A stretch of DNA of 64,000 nt from Euglena gracilis. Lineage: Eukaryota; Euglenida; Euglenophyceae; Euglenales. The notes under the pieces are model-generated. The model did no database searches, had not been told where the DNA came from, and was given only the letters and a program-made list of their open reading frames with translations. The stretch lies in the NCBI GenBank assembly GCA_039621445.1, contig CP154956.1:33267437-33331436 (forward strand), read 5' to 3'. Below, piece by piece: positions 11,193 to 23,800 of the stretch. Every line of letters starts with the position of its first letter. Position 1 is the first letter of the stretch. The position numbers were made by a program, and so were the translations under genes.

Positions 11193-12289
11193 CTGGGTGG
11201 TCTGGCAGAGGGAGGCGCGAAGGGTGGCCGGGGGAGGGTTCGGGGCGGGCGAGTGATGGAAATGGACTGAGACTGTCGACCTTCCTGGCGGTGGGACGAC
11301 CTGGCCTGGACCCTCCGCACCCACCTCACACCTCCCATCCATCATATATAACTCATAAACATATGTGTCTGCATATATATATATATATATACAAATATAT
11401 ATACATTATTATATATCGATGCCATCCTCTTTGTCAACTCCACACATTTCAGAAACTGGCACTTTGAAAGAAAACCCAGATGGGAACGCTCACATATTTG
11501 CATGGCACTAACTGAAATGGCAGTGGACATCCTGGGTCGCAACAGGCGACCGGGTCCCCATGATGGTCTTCTCTCCAACAACACCTGCAAATGGAACTCA
11601 ACAGCCGAACGATACAAAGCAAATGCGGAGCGGCTGTATGAGGGGACTTCCCTGAGGAGGTGGCGACCCGATCCGTCTCGAGGGGGGAGAGGGCCACACG
11701 ACGGGATCGAACCCGCAGGGGAGGGGAGAGGCCCCACGGCCTCGGAGCACTCAGGTGTGTTGGCGGACGGGAAGCGATGCAGATGTGTGGGGGGGGACTG
11801 GGCGGCGGTGGCAGCGCCCTTTTGGTGTGCCAGAAGAGACTTGTGGGCGAACAGGTGAGGGCGGCCGGGGGGCCGGAGGCGCAGATCGGCGCAGGGCGGC
11901 AGTGAAACCATCCATTGGTCCTTCATGTGATTTGGGCAGGGAGGCACAAAGACAACCGTTTCCACACTTTTGTCTGGTGGGACGAGCGGTGGGCGCGCAA
12001 ATCTGGTCACTTCCCATTTTGGCATTCAAGTTAGCCCTGGTCGGCCCTGATCGGCAAACAAAGTTGGCCACAGGCAGGCCAAAAAGAAATGGTCATATTT
12101 CACGACCATGCAACGTACTTGAAGTTCTCTCCAGGGCTGTTTTTGGGGGGGGGCATTTTGATTATTTCTCGGCCAATTTTGACGGATCTTGGTCGTTTTG
12201 GCGAATTCTAGCAGCTTTGCCGAACTACCTTGTCTAAATCCACAAGCAGCCAGAAGCAGGAAAAACATACAAAACGCGGCCAGCAGTGG

Positions 12290-12375
12290 GGAAAAAATGC
12301 TGGAAAATGGTCAAAAGTGGCCAAACGTGGCCAAAGGTGGACAAAAGTGGCCTAAAGGTAGCCAAAAGTTGGCAA
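12290..12375. repeat. About 10-bp array, A-tract plus TGGCCA core
   Basis: Successive units of the form CAAAAGTGGC with small changes. Confidence 0.85.
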
Positions 12376-14389
12376 AATGTGTAAAAAGAAACTAAAAGAA
12401 AACTTTTGGCCAGGTTCAGCCACTTTGGGCAATTTTTGGCCGCTTTCAGCTGCCCCCAGCTGTTCTTGCTGCTTCTGGCTGCCTTTGGTAGCTTTTGAAG
12501 CTAAAAATGAAATCCTTCTCCATGGTCAATCCTTAGACAAGTTAAAATTCTCGATGAATCAACTTTCCTTCTTCTTCCCCTATTGCAGTTTCAATTCCCT
12601 TGTTCTTTACCTCTTCAGCCCGCAGGCCTCGCCTTTGGCAAATGCCTGAGGATCCGGGTACAATTTCCATATTTGTCAAATATTGCCGGCTGACAAATTG
12701 CACAGTCGGTTCTTGTCAGTCCTTGACAGCCGTTGGTGTGTGGTGGTGGGCAGGACAACCACACTTTGTTCATCCAAAAGACTGTGAACCCAGCCCTCCT
12801 ACTACCCCTACCGTTGACCGCCAAAAGTGTCGGTGGCAAACCTCAGCCCCCCCCCCCAGTAGTCAAAGCCAGCCCTGTCTGCGGGGTAGCAAATGCGGGG
12901 CACGACGAGACCGCCAGGCCGGACAAGGCTAGCCGGGGACACGGGTGGCAGCCCTCTCCGGGCTGGGGCTCTCGCAGGGGGCTGAGGAGGGGCCGCTGGG
13001 CCCCTCCGCAGGGGTGGAGAGGCCCAGAGGGGGTGGCCCAGGGTGGGGGCCCCGGCGAGTCAACCATACGGATGTGCGGTGAACGGCCTGGAAGTTTTTC
13101 TCTTTGTGTGTTCCATTCCACAATGCAAAGAAAAGAGAGAAGCCACCTGATTTGTGTGTGCAAAATGCAATCCGCAAATAGGAGAAGAAAAGTTGCATTC
13201 TTTCCTTAGCTCTTGAAAGAACTGCCCTTGAAAAGGACGAGGTTTGCAGCTGCACTTGGCTCGCACTTGCCCCTGATCCAGTTTTGATGCACACGAGGAG
13301 GGCGTTGTATCAGGAAAAAGTAAGCTCCAAAAGCAAAACGTCCCAAAAGTGCAACGAATTTGCCCCTGCCCTGGTTGACCCACACCACGGCCAGACTTGC
13401 TCCCGACCAGGCAATCGCTCACCGTTGAAATTAGCCGTCAAATCATGTCGAAGAGTTACTTTCTGGGAATGACCAACATCCAAGGCAAAAAAATGCCTGT
13501 GTTTTTCACTGGTCAATGTCACTTTGTGGGAAATTCTGGCCCTATCCCAAAAACCTGAAACTTCATCATGCCTGGTAGGGTCAAAACCAGTTTTTCACTC
13601 AAAAAAAAACCAGTCACGCCTCCTCCGATGTGGTACCAGGCTCAAGCAATTGCATGCTCCCGACCATCAGTGGACTCCACTGCAGGCGATCAGCGGGGCG
13701 TTCCTTCAATGTCTCTGCTTGGATGAAGGAGGGGAACTGGGGTGTTTGTTGAGTGCCTTAAAAAAAAAACACTTCAAAACCCTTTTCCCAAAGCCTTCAA
13801 GTTTTTGACCACAGTGCCTTAAAATTCTTTAAAAAATCTTCAAATACCTATAAAAAAAACCATTTGGGCAAAATTTTCGAAATTGGAGAGGAAAAATGAC
13901 ATTGCAAAACCTCGGCTAAAACAAGCCAGCTGGGGAAAGAAATGATTTCAGGCATCGCTGGAGCACTCTCTATGGACCGGAACTTCAAAAAAATGGGCTT
14001 TGATTTTGAGCTCCCCATTCAATCCCAGATAGCCCTTGGACTTCCCTTGGGAGCATGCAATGCTATACGGGTTGAGAGCAAGTTGATTCAACAAAAAACC
14101 AGCCTTTTCAACCGGTTGGTTTGGGGTAACAGCTAAGCAGTACAGCCCCTCCCACTCAGGAAATAATGGAAGAGGGTGGATCCCACCACACATCTCTCTT
14201 TGGACCCTGGCTGGGGCTAGAAACCTGGGCTGGCTGGGCACAGAGTGCGTCCATCGTGGGCCGCCCCCCAAAGTCGGTGGATGCCAAGGCTGCACTGGTG
14301 TCCTTGCAACGAGGTTGACCCTCATCCCGCCGAGAACCTGCTGCATCGCCAGTTACGCGCATCCGGGTTGAAAACTGATTTCTGGCAGC

Positions 14390-15876
14390 CAGGCACCTAT
14401 AGTCAAGCCCAAAAATTTCCCCATTTTAGGCCACTTTAGGCCATTTAAGGCCATTTTAGGCCATTTTAGGTCATTTTAAGGTATAGGTGGGGGTTCTGAA
14501 AATCATAATTTTTCGTCATTTTTGTCCCAAAAACTGTATCATAACGTGTGCAAACCTTCTCTTATTCAGTAATGAGAAATGTACATACAAAAAAGCATAT
14601 GCAAAATTCATGAACAATGTATCAAAACCATGATCAACAAATCTTAATTCATACCCATAGAGGAATTCTGAACAGTAAGAAAATATGGCAGTGGAAATTT
14701 TCAGAAAACAACGTTTGACAAATATTAAAAAATTTTATTTGCGCTACCAATAAATCACCCGGTTTTTTGTCTGTTGTGAAACCTACATCATTTTGCAGGA
14801 TTTCGCAAAAAGAAGCCATTCTTTCTGAAAGATGATGCTGTTGCATGGTGAAAATCAATTTGAAAGCTGAGCAAAGCTGAGAGAAATTCCTCTTCTCCAT
14901 GTTTGTTTTCCCCTATGGGGAAACTTAATACTGAAAGAGATTCATAACTGTTTGTGGTTGTTTGGGTCATTTGATCACTCGGCGTGATTATTTGTGGTTT
15001 TGGAAAATCCCCAAAATTGTTCTGGTTCATGAGACTGATACTATTATTAGTTGGGATAAAAGAAATTGGCCTTGTGGGGCTGTGCTCCTCCACCAAATCC
15101 ACTGTTCGCCATCCACATTACAGCTGGTTGTGAAAATAATTGCTCATTTTCCCACGATGATTTGCCGCCAACTCGCCACGAAATGCCATCGGTCTCCCAA
15201 TGAACTGCCACCTGTCTCAAAAATTTTGCCACTGTCTCAAAATATATGACTGCAATCTCCTCAAAAGCAATTGCCACTTGTCTCATAATCAGGAAAAAGA
15301 AGTGTCCATTGGGGTGGACAGTCAAAGAAAGTCATCCGACAGCCCCGTCATGAGGGCCCACATTTTAGGCAAACCCCTGGCCAACACATTGTACCCATGA
15401 CGAGCATTATTCGGATCAGACATAGATGCAAGAGAAAGAGACGCTTATGAAACAGAAACTTGTCTTCCAAACACAACTGTCATGAGGGCATTCATTCTTG
15501 AGAAAAACGACAATTGCTTTCAGAAAATTGGCAATTGTTTTGAGAAAGCTGACAATTGTTTGGAGAAAATTGGCAATTGTTTAGAGACAATTGACCAATT
15601 ACAATTGAGAAAATTGGCAGTTATTTTGATTTCGATACATATTCCGCAACCAGCTGTAACAAAAGACACCGAAAATAATTACCTTAATGGCGTCAATTGT
15701 TCACACAAAAAAATTGTTGTGCAACAGAATTTTTCCCATTTTAGGCCATTTTTAGGCCATTTTAGGCCATTTTAGGCCATTTTAGGCCATTTTAGACCAT
15801 TTTAAGGACCCCCACCTATAGGGGGTCAAAAATTCATTTTAGGCCATTTTAGCGCCATTTTAGCTATAGGTGCCTG
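14390..15876. mobile_element. 1.49-kb transposon-like element, TIR CAGGCACCTATAG
   Basis: Starts CAGGCACCTATAG at 14,390 and ends with its exact inverse CTATAGGTGCCTG at 15,876. CTGGCA lies beside each end (14,382-14,387 and 15,877-15,882), two bases away on the left. Subterminal arrays of ATTTTAGGCC (10 bp) sit at both ends (14,405-14,475 and 15,728-15,860). A related unoccupied sequence is at about 2,262-2,300 (AAACTGATTTTTGGCATCC). No transposase; non-autonomous. Confidence 0.65.
15511..15607. repeat. CAATTG array with 21-bp spacing
   Basis: CAATTG occurs at 15,511, 15,532, 15,553 and 15,574 (exactly 21 bp apart), then at 15,588 and 15,602 (14 bp apart). Confidence 0.85.
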
Positions 15877-16049
15877 CTGGCATCCTTGGACCTTCGCCCA
15901 CCCGCCCGAAACGGCAAAAAAAATGCGGTTTTAAACTTTCCACGCCCGGATTAGCCTTTGGCCCCAGGGCAGTTGTTAATGGGGGGGAAAAAAACTCCCC
16001 GCCCAGACAAACCTCCCTGACTGAGCTGGGCCGCAGAAGCCAAAAATCA

Positions 16050-16930
16050 GGGGGGAAATTGATATCGGAGGCCTTCAAAAAATTGCGGGAAAACAGCAGG
16101 AAAATTGTGGAAATTGCAGGGAAATTGTGGGAAAATCGCGGAAATTGCGGTTTTGGGAATTAATACATTTCTGCTGGAGGGGACTTCAAAAAAATTTTAC
16201 AACCTTGGTCATTTTGCAACGTAGGTGTGAGTTTTGAGCAAGTGTTCAAATTTTCACAACGAAAAGGTCCAAAACATGAATTTTGTCATGTTGGGAACAT
16301 TCTGATTCTGGAAATATGGAAATTCTTGGGTGAAAAATCCAAAAATGGTAAAAAGTAACGAAAACTTTGGTATCAGGTAAAATCTGGTCAGGATGTGGAA
16401 TTCTTTCTAAGTCCAAAATGATTTCTAAGAAGTAAGTGGGCGGGAAAGCCCAGAAAATGCCAAGTTCTAACCCCCCCCCCCCTAATAGAAGCACGGGTGC
16501 ACCCATAGCAGACCGCCGCCTCCGGCGGCGGGGGGTGCGCTTCTATTTGGACCCTACCCGTGCGATTTTTGTTGATTTCCTTTAGAAATCCCATCAAAAT
16601 GGGGGGTGCGCTTGTAGCGGACCGCCGCCTTCGGCGGCGGGGGGTGCGCTTTTATTTGGACCCTGCGCTTGTAGCGGCCCCGTGCTTCTATTAGGGGGGG
16701 GGGGTTACCGAAACTTGGAAATTTTGGAAAATCTTGGCAAATTTGCAACAAATTAGTAGGGGAAAAAACACCTGGGTTCCCTTGTGAAATGTTCAAGAAA
16801 TGGCTGGAATTCGTTTTGCCTTCCATCTCTGGTTCACGCGGAAAAATTGCGGAAGGGAAAAAACTGCAGAAAAATTGCGGAAATTGGGGGAAAATTGCGG
16901 AAAATTGCGGGGAAATTGCGGATATCAATT
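16050..16930. repeat. Dispersed repeat copy 1 (interrupted)
   Basis: Similar over about 650 bp to 52,740-53,355: both hold attgcgg-type arrays at each end and a shared middle (for example CATTCTGATTCTGGAAATAT). Copy 1 is interrupted at 16,471-16,704 by a separate element. Confidence 0.85.
16471..16704. mobile_element. Nested 234-bp C/G-capped foldback element
   Basis: Begins with 12 C then TAATAGAAGCACGGG and ends CCCGTGCTTCTATTA then 11 G, a perfect inverted word of 15 bp. Two internal units each carry a CCGCCGCC/GGCGGCGG hairpin (16,513-16,532 and 16,622-16,640). The matching place at about 53,160 is empty. Confidence 0.75.
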
Positions 16931-17651
16931 TCCCCCAGCAAAAATGGACAACTGCCAAAACAACAACTACCAAACGTTTCAAAGAATGAGCACCTGATGG
17001 CACCCAAAAACCCCTGAAACCATCTAACGAACCATTATTTGAGCATATTTAACCATTTTTTTTAAAAAAAGTGCTGAATTTTTCCACTGGGCTCAGCTAA
17101 AAAGAGGCTGGGCAGATGGGTCAACATAGACGGTGCTGCTGTGGCTAGGCTGGGCCAAAATCAGGCTGGCTACAGCGGCCCCCTCGGGGGGGGGGGGGTG
17201 TCTGCGAGGTTCAAGAGGGTGTATGGATCCCACCCCTTCCTCTTGTGAGGGGAAAAAGCAGCAACATTTTGAAAATCTGACACCAGGAAACACAAAGAAA
17301 TTGTATGATGAAAAAACGAGGCTGTTTGTCATATGTAACACTATTAATTTTTGTCAAAAAAAAACTTTCAAATAACTCTCAGTGAGCCTTCAGCTGCAGA
17401 ATTTCAGCTTCTGGATGGGTCCCATAACCTGCTCCAACAAAACCAAAGCTCTGCCCCCCTCCCAAAGTAGCTGGCACGCAGCAGAGACATGTGTACGGGT
17501 GACAAGGCTCTAATGGCGGCGGAGGGAGGAGGCGGGCAGAGGGGAGGGCCAGCTACGGCCAGGGGACGCAGCTTTGCAACTCGGAGCCGGGCCAGCCAGT
17601 CGCCGGCAGCGTCGCCCTTGCGCCACGGCAAGCGCGGAGCCCTCCGCGCCG

Positions 17652-17819
17652 TCAGTGGGCCCCGCCGTTGCTGCCGGTGCTGGCCGCGTGGCGCTCCACG
17701 CGCACCGGCAGGCCCCCCTTGGGGCCGATGGGGATGACCCACGGGTGCTTCGCCCCGGCGTCCGCGTGGACGGGCACGAAGTGGTACTCCGCCATCAGCT
17801 GCGCCAGCACCACCCGCGC
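17652..17819 (-). CDS. P450 exon 14 (C terminus, stop)
   Basis: Acceptor ggccgcgcag; ARVVLAQLMAEYHFVPVHAD, then KHPWVIPIGPKGGLPVRVE and a stop. The usual P450 C-terminal helix and beta hairpin. Confidence 0.93.
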   Translation of the reverse strand, partial: ARVVLAQLMAEYHFVPVHADAGAKHPWVIPIGPKGGLPVRVERHAASTGSNGGAH

Positions 17820-20800
17820 CTGCGCGGCCGGTGCGCAGCGGAGGGGGGGGGGGCAGAGAGCGGCGCAGGCCAACGCGCCTCTCTCACGGTGGTGGCCGTT
17901 GGCCAGCCTCCGCTGTGCAGTTGGCCGTACCCCCCCCCTCAACCCGTCAGGCCAGCACACCTCCAGCAGGGCGAGGTGCTGGCCCAGGCAGTTGCGGGGG
18001 CCCTGGATGAACGGGCAGAACTGGAACTGGTCCTGCGGACAGGACAGGGCGGGGGGGGGGGGGTAGAATGGACCGCCCAGCGCCACCGCCGTCCCGGACA
18101 CGGCACTGCCCGATCAGCGTGACGGGTGCGGCCAGGCAAAACCTGCAGCGGCTCCAGGAAGCGCTCCGGGCGGAAAGCCTCCGGCTCCGGCCAGTACTTC
18201 TCCAGGTTGTGGGTCTCCTGGGGAACCGGGGACACACTCCATTGTGCGGACACCGTATGGCACAGGCTTCTTTTTACCCACTCCGGGGGGGGAGGGGGGT
18301 GCCTTGTGCTATAGGATGCCTACCCATAGCAGGCACATCCCCCTCCCCCCGGGGGGGGGGGGTCGGTTTTGGACCCGGTGCCTGCCGACCCAGCCAATTT
18401 TCATTTTAAAAAGGCCATTTCGGGCCTCAGGGCAAAGGCACCGGGGGGATGTGCTCTAGCACTATCCACCCGACCCCCCCTGGAGGGGGGTCGACAGTGC
18501 CCAACCCCCGGGAGGATGCGCACTTCCTCAAAAAGAAGCCTGGTAGGGCACCCAGGCACAGGAATGCTGGTGGAATCTGAACGGAAGAACCAGCCAAACA
18601 GCTAAGTGCAACCAAAAGTAACACACTGCGCAGATTGTGGGGTTTTCTGTTTAGCTTTTCCTTCCCTTCCACACAAAACACAGACACAAAACTGGCCAGA
18701 AACATATTTTGCACCACCTTTTCAATTATTAAACGCACTGTAAAGCTAAAGCAATTTGCTTCCTACATGTGTTACATCAAACTTCAATTCGCATTTGCAT
18801 GATTGTTGTTATAAAAAAAATAAGTTGTTAAAGATCATACCTGGATGAGGAGGCAAACGTTGGTGCCCTTCGGGATGGGATACTCCCCCAGCGTGGTGTC
18901 CTCCTCGCTGGTTCGGACCACCACCGGCACCACACTATACCTCCGCAACGCCGGGCTGCGCCGGTTTTCTCGGGGGGTGGGGGGCACTGATGGAAAAAAA
19001 ACATAACACACAGTTGGAACTGGAACAGTGGAACTTGAACAAACAATGGATTTGGTGAGCAAAAAAGGATTTTCTTCCAAGGGGGATAATCAGCTCGCTG
19101 TGAGATGCGTTGCACCTTCGAGCCAGAGAACAGACTTTTCCTCGAAACCATCTTTCATTCTATCCATCTGGCACACCGCTCCATTGAGGCTAGATTGCTT
19201 TCTTTCTGGAGAAAGCGGTCACCGTTTGCCTGAGAACTCACTTGCTCCGTGCCGGATGGCTCAGGACCCCCAACACCCCACCAACACCCCACGCCGGCGC
19301 ACTGCGGCACACAACGGCGGGGGGGGGGGGGTCGGGCCGGTGCCGCCCGCCCAGCGCCTCCTTCAGCACGCACACGGTGTACTCCAGCGCCCCGTTCTTG
19401 CGGACCGGCTCGTCCAGCGCTGCGACCTGCGCCGCGGTCATGTCGCGCTGCAGGCCGATGGCCGCCGCCTCGGCCCGCACCTGTGGGCAGGGCCCGGGCG
19501 CCCCAGTCACGGACGACCACCGGGCGGACTTGCCGACCTCTGTGTGGGGGCAGGGATGTATGGGAAGCCCTGAGGGGGGGGGGGTCGACCCCCCCCCTCC
19601 TCCCAGCACAAGGGGGGGGTCAGACCCCCTCCTCCCTGAAACCTCAAAATGGTTGGGAAACCCCTGATTTTTCTTTGAAATAAATCCAAAAATGTCTCTT
19701 TGATTTTTTTTACCTTTTTGCGTGGAAAACACCGAAAAAATCAAAAAAAGCTCAGCGATGGAAAAAGTGCATTTTTTGCAGTTTCCGGCGCGCAATGCCG
19801 CAAGAGCCGCTGCCATGGTTTGGAACCTGCCAAGGAGGGGGGTGGGGGGTCCAGACCAAGCACCCAGTCATCCAGAGTACCAGATCCGGTCATGCCCGTC
19901 ACGCTCAGTCACAAGTCCCCAAGTCAGTAACGCCCATTCGTCCCGTAAATGTCATCCCAAAAGGTGAGAGCAGCCAAAAATGGACATGGCAGGGCAAACA
20001 AAGCCAATGGGGGCCCAAAAGTAGCCAAATCTGCAAAAAAAAGTAGCCAAAAATGGCCAAAAGGAGACAAAAGTGATCAAAAGTGACAAATGGCAGCCAA
20101 AAAAAAAGGGCCAAGGATGGCAAAATGACCAAAAGTGGCCAAAAATGTCAATCACCCAGTCACGCCCAGTCACGCCCAGTCACGCCCAGTCATTTCATAG
20201 GTGCTTGGTCCAGCCCCTCCCAACATTTAGGGGGGGGGGGGTCCGGCACCCCCTTCCACACACCTCAATGCCAAAGAGCTTCGCGTGCATCTTTGGGGGA
20301 GGGTCTCTGAGCACCCCGAGGCGCCAGCCCATGCAGGCACCAACCCTGGGGGCCTGCCTGGATGTGGGCCCAGAGTGGCCCATTTCTGGCTTTCGGCGCC
20401 TTCACAAAGGCACCAGAAACCGAGAAATGACCGAATACCCAGGCTCTTCTGGGCATGTCCCCCACACGCCCCCTCCCCCACCAATCTGGGTACCTCAGGG
20501 GGCCTGCCTGGCACCCCCGGGGTGGGGTCGGCGGGGGGATAATCCTTCTGACACCTGCCTGCGCCGTGCATTGGATGGTTGGCCTCCCGGAGTGCATTGA
20601 ACAGAGTGCTTATCTTCCCATTTCGGTTCAATCATTGTCTTGGACCCATTGACTTGGAGACCGGGTGAGTGCCAAATGAATGTGCAATTTGCCACACGTC
20701 AGAGACAGAGTCACCAACCCTGGGGAGAGAGGGTGATTGCCCACATCAGGCATCTTCCCCCAGCGGGGTGGTGCCTGGGATGGGTCTAGAATGCTCCGAA

Positions 20801-23800
20801 CCCGGGAAACTTCCTCCCCTTGACAATCACCCCAGCTCACTCAAAAGCGCTACCCCACAAGCACACCCGGGGGGGGGGGTGCCCACCCTCCTTTCCATGG
20901 CACTCATCAACCCCCAAGGTGCAATTCTCAGAGAGAAGCCCGACTTCGGCATAAACGCATTATTTTGACCTCATTTAAAACCCCCAGACACAGGGTTGCA
21001 ATGGGAAGCCAGTGACCAATGCCGGGTCAGTGGTTGACCCAAAGTCCACACAGGCCTTCATTCACAGGCACTGAACCCATCCATACCTTCTCCAGGATGG
21101 CCGGGGTGCGGCTGCATTCGAACACCGCCCAGCACAGCATGGCGGCCGATGTCTCGTGCCCTGCCAGGATGAACGTCTTGAAGTCGTAGCAGAGCTGCTC
21201 TTCCACCGCCAGCTGCCAGGCTCAGAAAGGGAATGGAGATGGCACAGGTGGCTTGAAGAGGAAAATGTGGGTTCAGGTAAATGCACAATTGACTCAAATT
21301 ATCCCACCTAAAAAAAAAGAACCCTACCATCCAGAGAAGTTTTCAGCCCAGGTAATTAGGTGAAAAATTCAACATACCCATCACCCGCACACACACTCAT
21401 AAGCACATATCACACACACACACACACACACACAAACGCACACGTGAACGCACACACACGCGCGCGCATTCAGACGCACACATGCATCTATCAAAGCCTG
21501 ACCGGTCCCCATTGCTCACCAATGGCGTCAAACATCCGATCCAGCGTGTCCATGCGCCGTCCAGTGGCTGCCTGCAGAGCAGAAAAACCCCGCCGAAGGG
21601 ACATCAACGCGCCGTCAACCTCACCCGTAGTTCCTGTTCTGCATGGCTCAATCCAGTCCTCATTTCAGTGCCGCCGCTGAACATCTCTCTCCCCCCCCAA
21701 AACACGCGGCCATTTGAAAGAAGCCAAAGATGCCAGGGTTTCACTCCCACAGATCTCCGGGTCAGGGTGCCATCTAAAACATCGTTTGTTGAGCAACCAC
21801 TGTCCCTTGGAAAACAAGCAGGAGGCGTGCTGATTCTGAACCCTCATCCCCCCATCAATGGCGAAACTCACCGTTTCAATGTGCACCATGGTCCTGGCCC
21901 TCCCCTGCCGAGAGTAATCCTGTCCCTTATCCCCCAATGAAACGCGTCAAACCTGGGACCTGGAAGGCGCCAACTTTTTCTATTCAACAATCCAGGCATA
22001 AAACCCGAACCCCCCGCCTCACTTTGAATTTCTCCCGACGTTCAATCGCAGAGTGCGCTCCTAGGAGAAACACCTGCCCGGTCTCCCTCACCTCCTGTGC
22101 CCGCATTTCGCGCCGCCTGCGGAGCAGGCCCACGATGTAGGCGTCCAGCGCCTTCACCCGCCGCTTGAAGGCGAAGAACTCCCCCGCACGCCCCGGCCGG
22201 CCCCCCAGCACCCGCCCCAGGGCTGGTCGGCCTTCCTGCTGACCAAAACCCTTTCATTTGAAATGCACGGAACCGTGTGCTGTCTCTTTCTTTTCCTCTT
22301 TTGGCATGCCTTTGTTACATTTGCCGCATCTGTTATATTTTCGCTTTCGCTTCTTTCGGTGAATTCCAACTTAATTCCCAAATGCTTGTCCCAACGACAC
22401 TGATACCACCACAGACAGGGACTGGGGGAGGGGGCGAGGCGGGGGTGTGGCCTGGCCCCGGGATGTAGGACCGCCACGGCCGCAACACTCGTCGGTTGGC
22501 CTGGGGCAGGACCAATCATCGACTCCACTGTTGACACCCCCCCCCCGTGCAAACCGGTGGGGAGAGGTTGATCGGGTCATGGGGGGTCCTTCTGCTCTGC
22601 AAAAAGACTCCCCAACAGGAGGCAAGCCACCTTACACCGTTGGCATCGGAGCATCAAACGCTACACTGCGCAGCGCTCTTGAAAATCGGCGATCGCATGT
22701 TCCGACCCTGTTCGCGAATTCCAAATTCCACTGGTCACCTGCCACGTTGCCCATCGACCAAAAGCTCTTCTCAAGGGCTTTCAACAGATGGCCTTAGATT
22801 TCAGCCACACTGCAAGGTATTGAAATTACCCAAAATTGGCCAAATAGAAATTATTGCACAAAAAAACCCCCAATTTCTGGCCGAAGACCCCCAAAAAACG
22901 CTCAGAAAATTTTACATTTACAAAACCCATCTCCCACCACCCTGTTGGGCAGGGTGGAATGGGAAAGCTTGGTGGGGGGTGTCGACCCCCCACCTGAGAG
23001 GTGGAGTCGACCCCCCCCCCCAACCCCCCTGGTGGCGGTAATTCTCAGGTCAAAGCATTCGGCACAGAAAGATTTTTTTTGCGAACTGCGAACGTGGGGG
23101 GGGGGGTGGACCCACCCCCACAAGGGTTGTGGGGATTCCCATTTAGCCTTGCTATTGGGTCCTGGCCGACCATCAACGTCGTTTGGGGACAACCACAGGT
23201 GCAGCCAGGCATGGGGCATGGGCACAGGGCGGGGGGGGACCTCCTCCATGATGGGGAGGTACAGCTCGGGGAAGACCCGGTCGCTCTCCTCCGGCGACAG
23301 GCTGAGCAGCGCCTCCGCGATGACCTGCAGCGTCAGCTCCCGGAACTCCTTCTCTGGGCCAAGGGAGGCGGCAGGGCCCACCGTGGGGTTTCATTTGAGA
23401 CTTTCTTTTGGCAGACTTTCCCCTGGGCATTCCTTCTCAATCTCTCAAGAATGGAGCTTCTCCCGTGGGAAATGAACGTTGTGCATGTGCTGGTGCTAGT
23501 GGCGTTTTTGAAACGACACATCCCTCGCCTATCGCCACATTCGGCAATTTTGAGGTGACCCAGATATACCGATCTCTTGCTCCATTCTGGCTTGTGGTGG
23601 CTGCTTCTCCCCCATTTGGGGAGGGGTCTGAGAATACTGATTGACACAAAACGATGAATGGTTTTTTGGAAGTGGAAACGTATCTCCCGCGCCCCTGGCA
23701 CCAAAGGCGTTGGGTTCGTCACTTTCTTCTTTGCCATCCCCCCAGTTATGCTGTGCAAGCAAGCACAGCATACCGAGGTCGATCGGCTCACCGGTGATGC

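Larger units (their letters stand above)
11193..17651. other. Spacer between P450 and UEV-RING genes
   Basis: No supportable gene. Contents: an AT microsatellite (about 11,375-11,402), GC-rich patches at 11,640-11,900 and 12,890-13,070 with open frames on both strands but no recognisable motif, a TGGCCA-type 10-bp array (12,290-12,375), the 14,390-15,876 element, and the 16,050-16,930 repeat carrying a nested element. Exons of the 5' end of the UEV-RING gene may hide in the 11.6-11.9 kb patch. Confidence 0.5.

Noticed and set aside
17489-18122. Plus-strand open frames over the P450 3' exons
   Set aside because: Antisense shadows of GC-rich minus-strand exons, which carry unmistakable P450 motifs.
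22154-22238. Longer version of P450 exon 7 from the strong acceptor at 22,239
   Set aside because: It would add about 20 Gly/Arg-rich residues not expected in the family, though it cannot be excluded.
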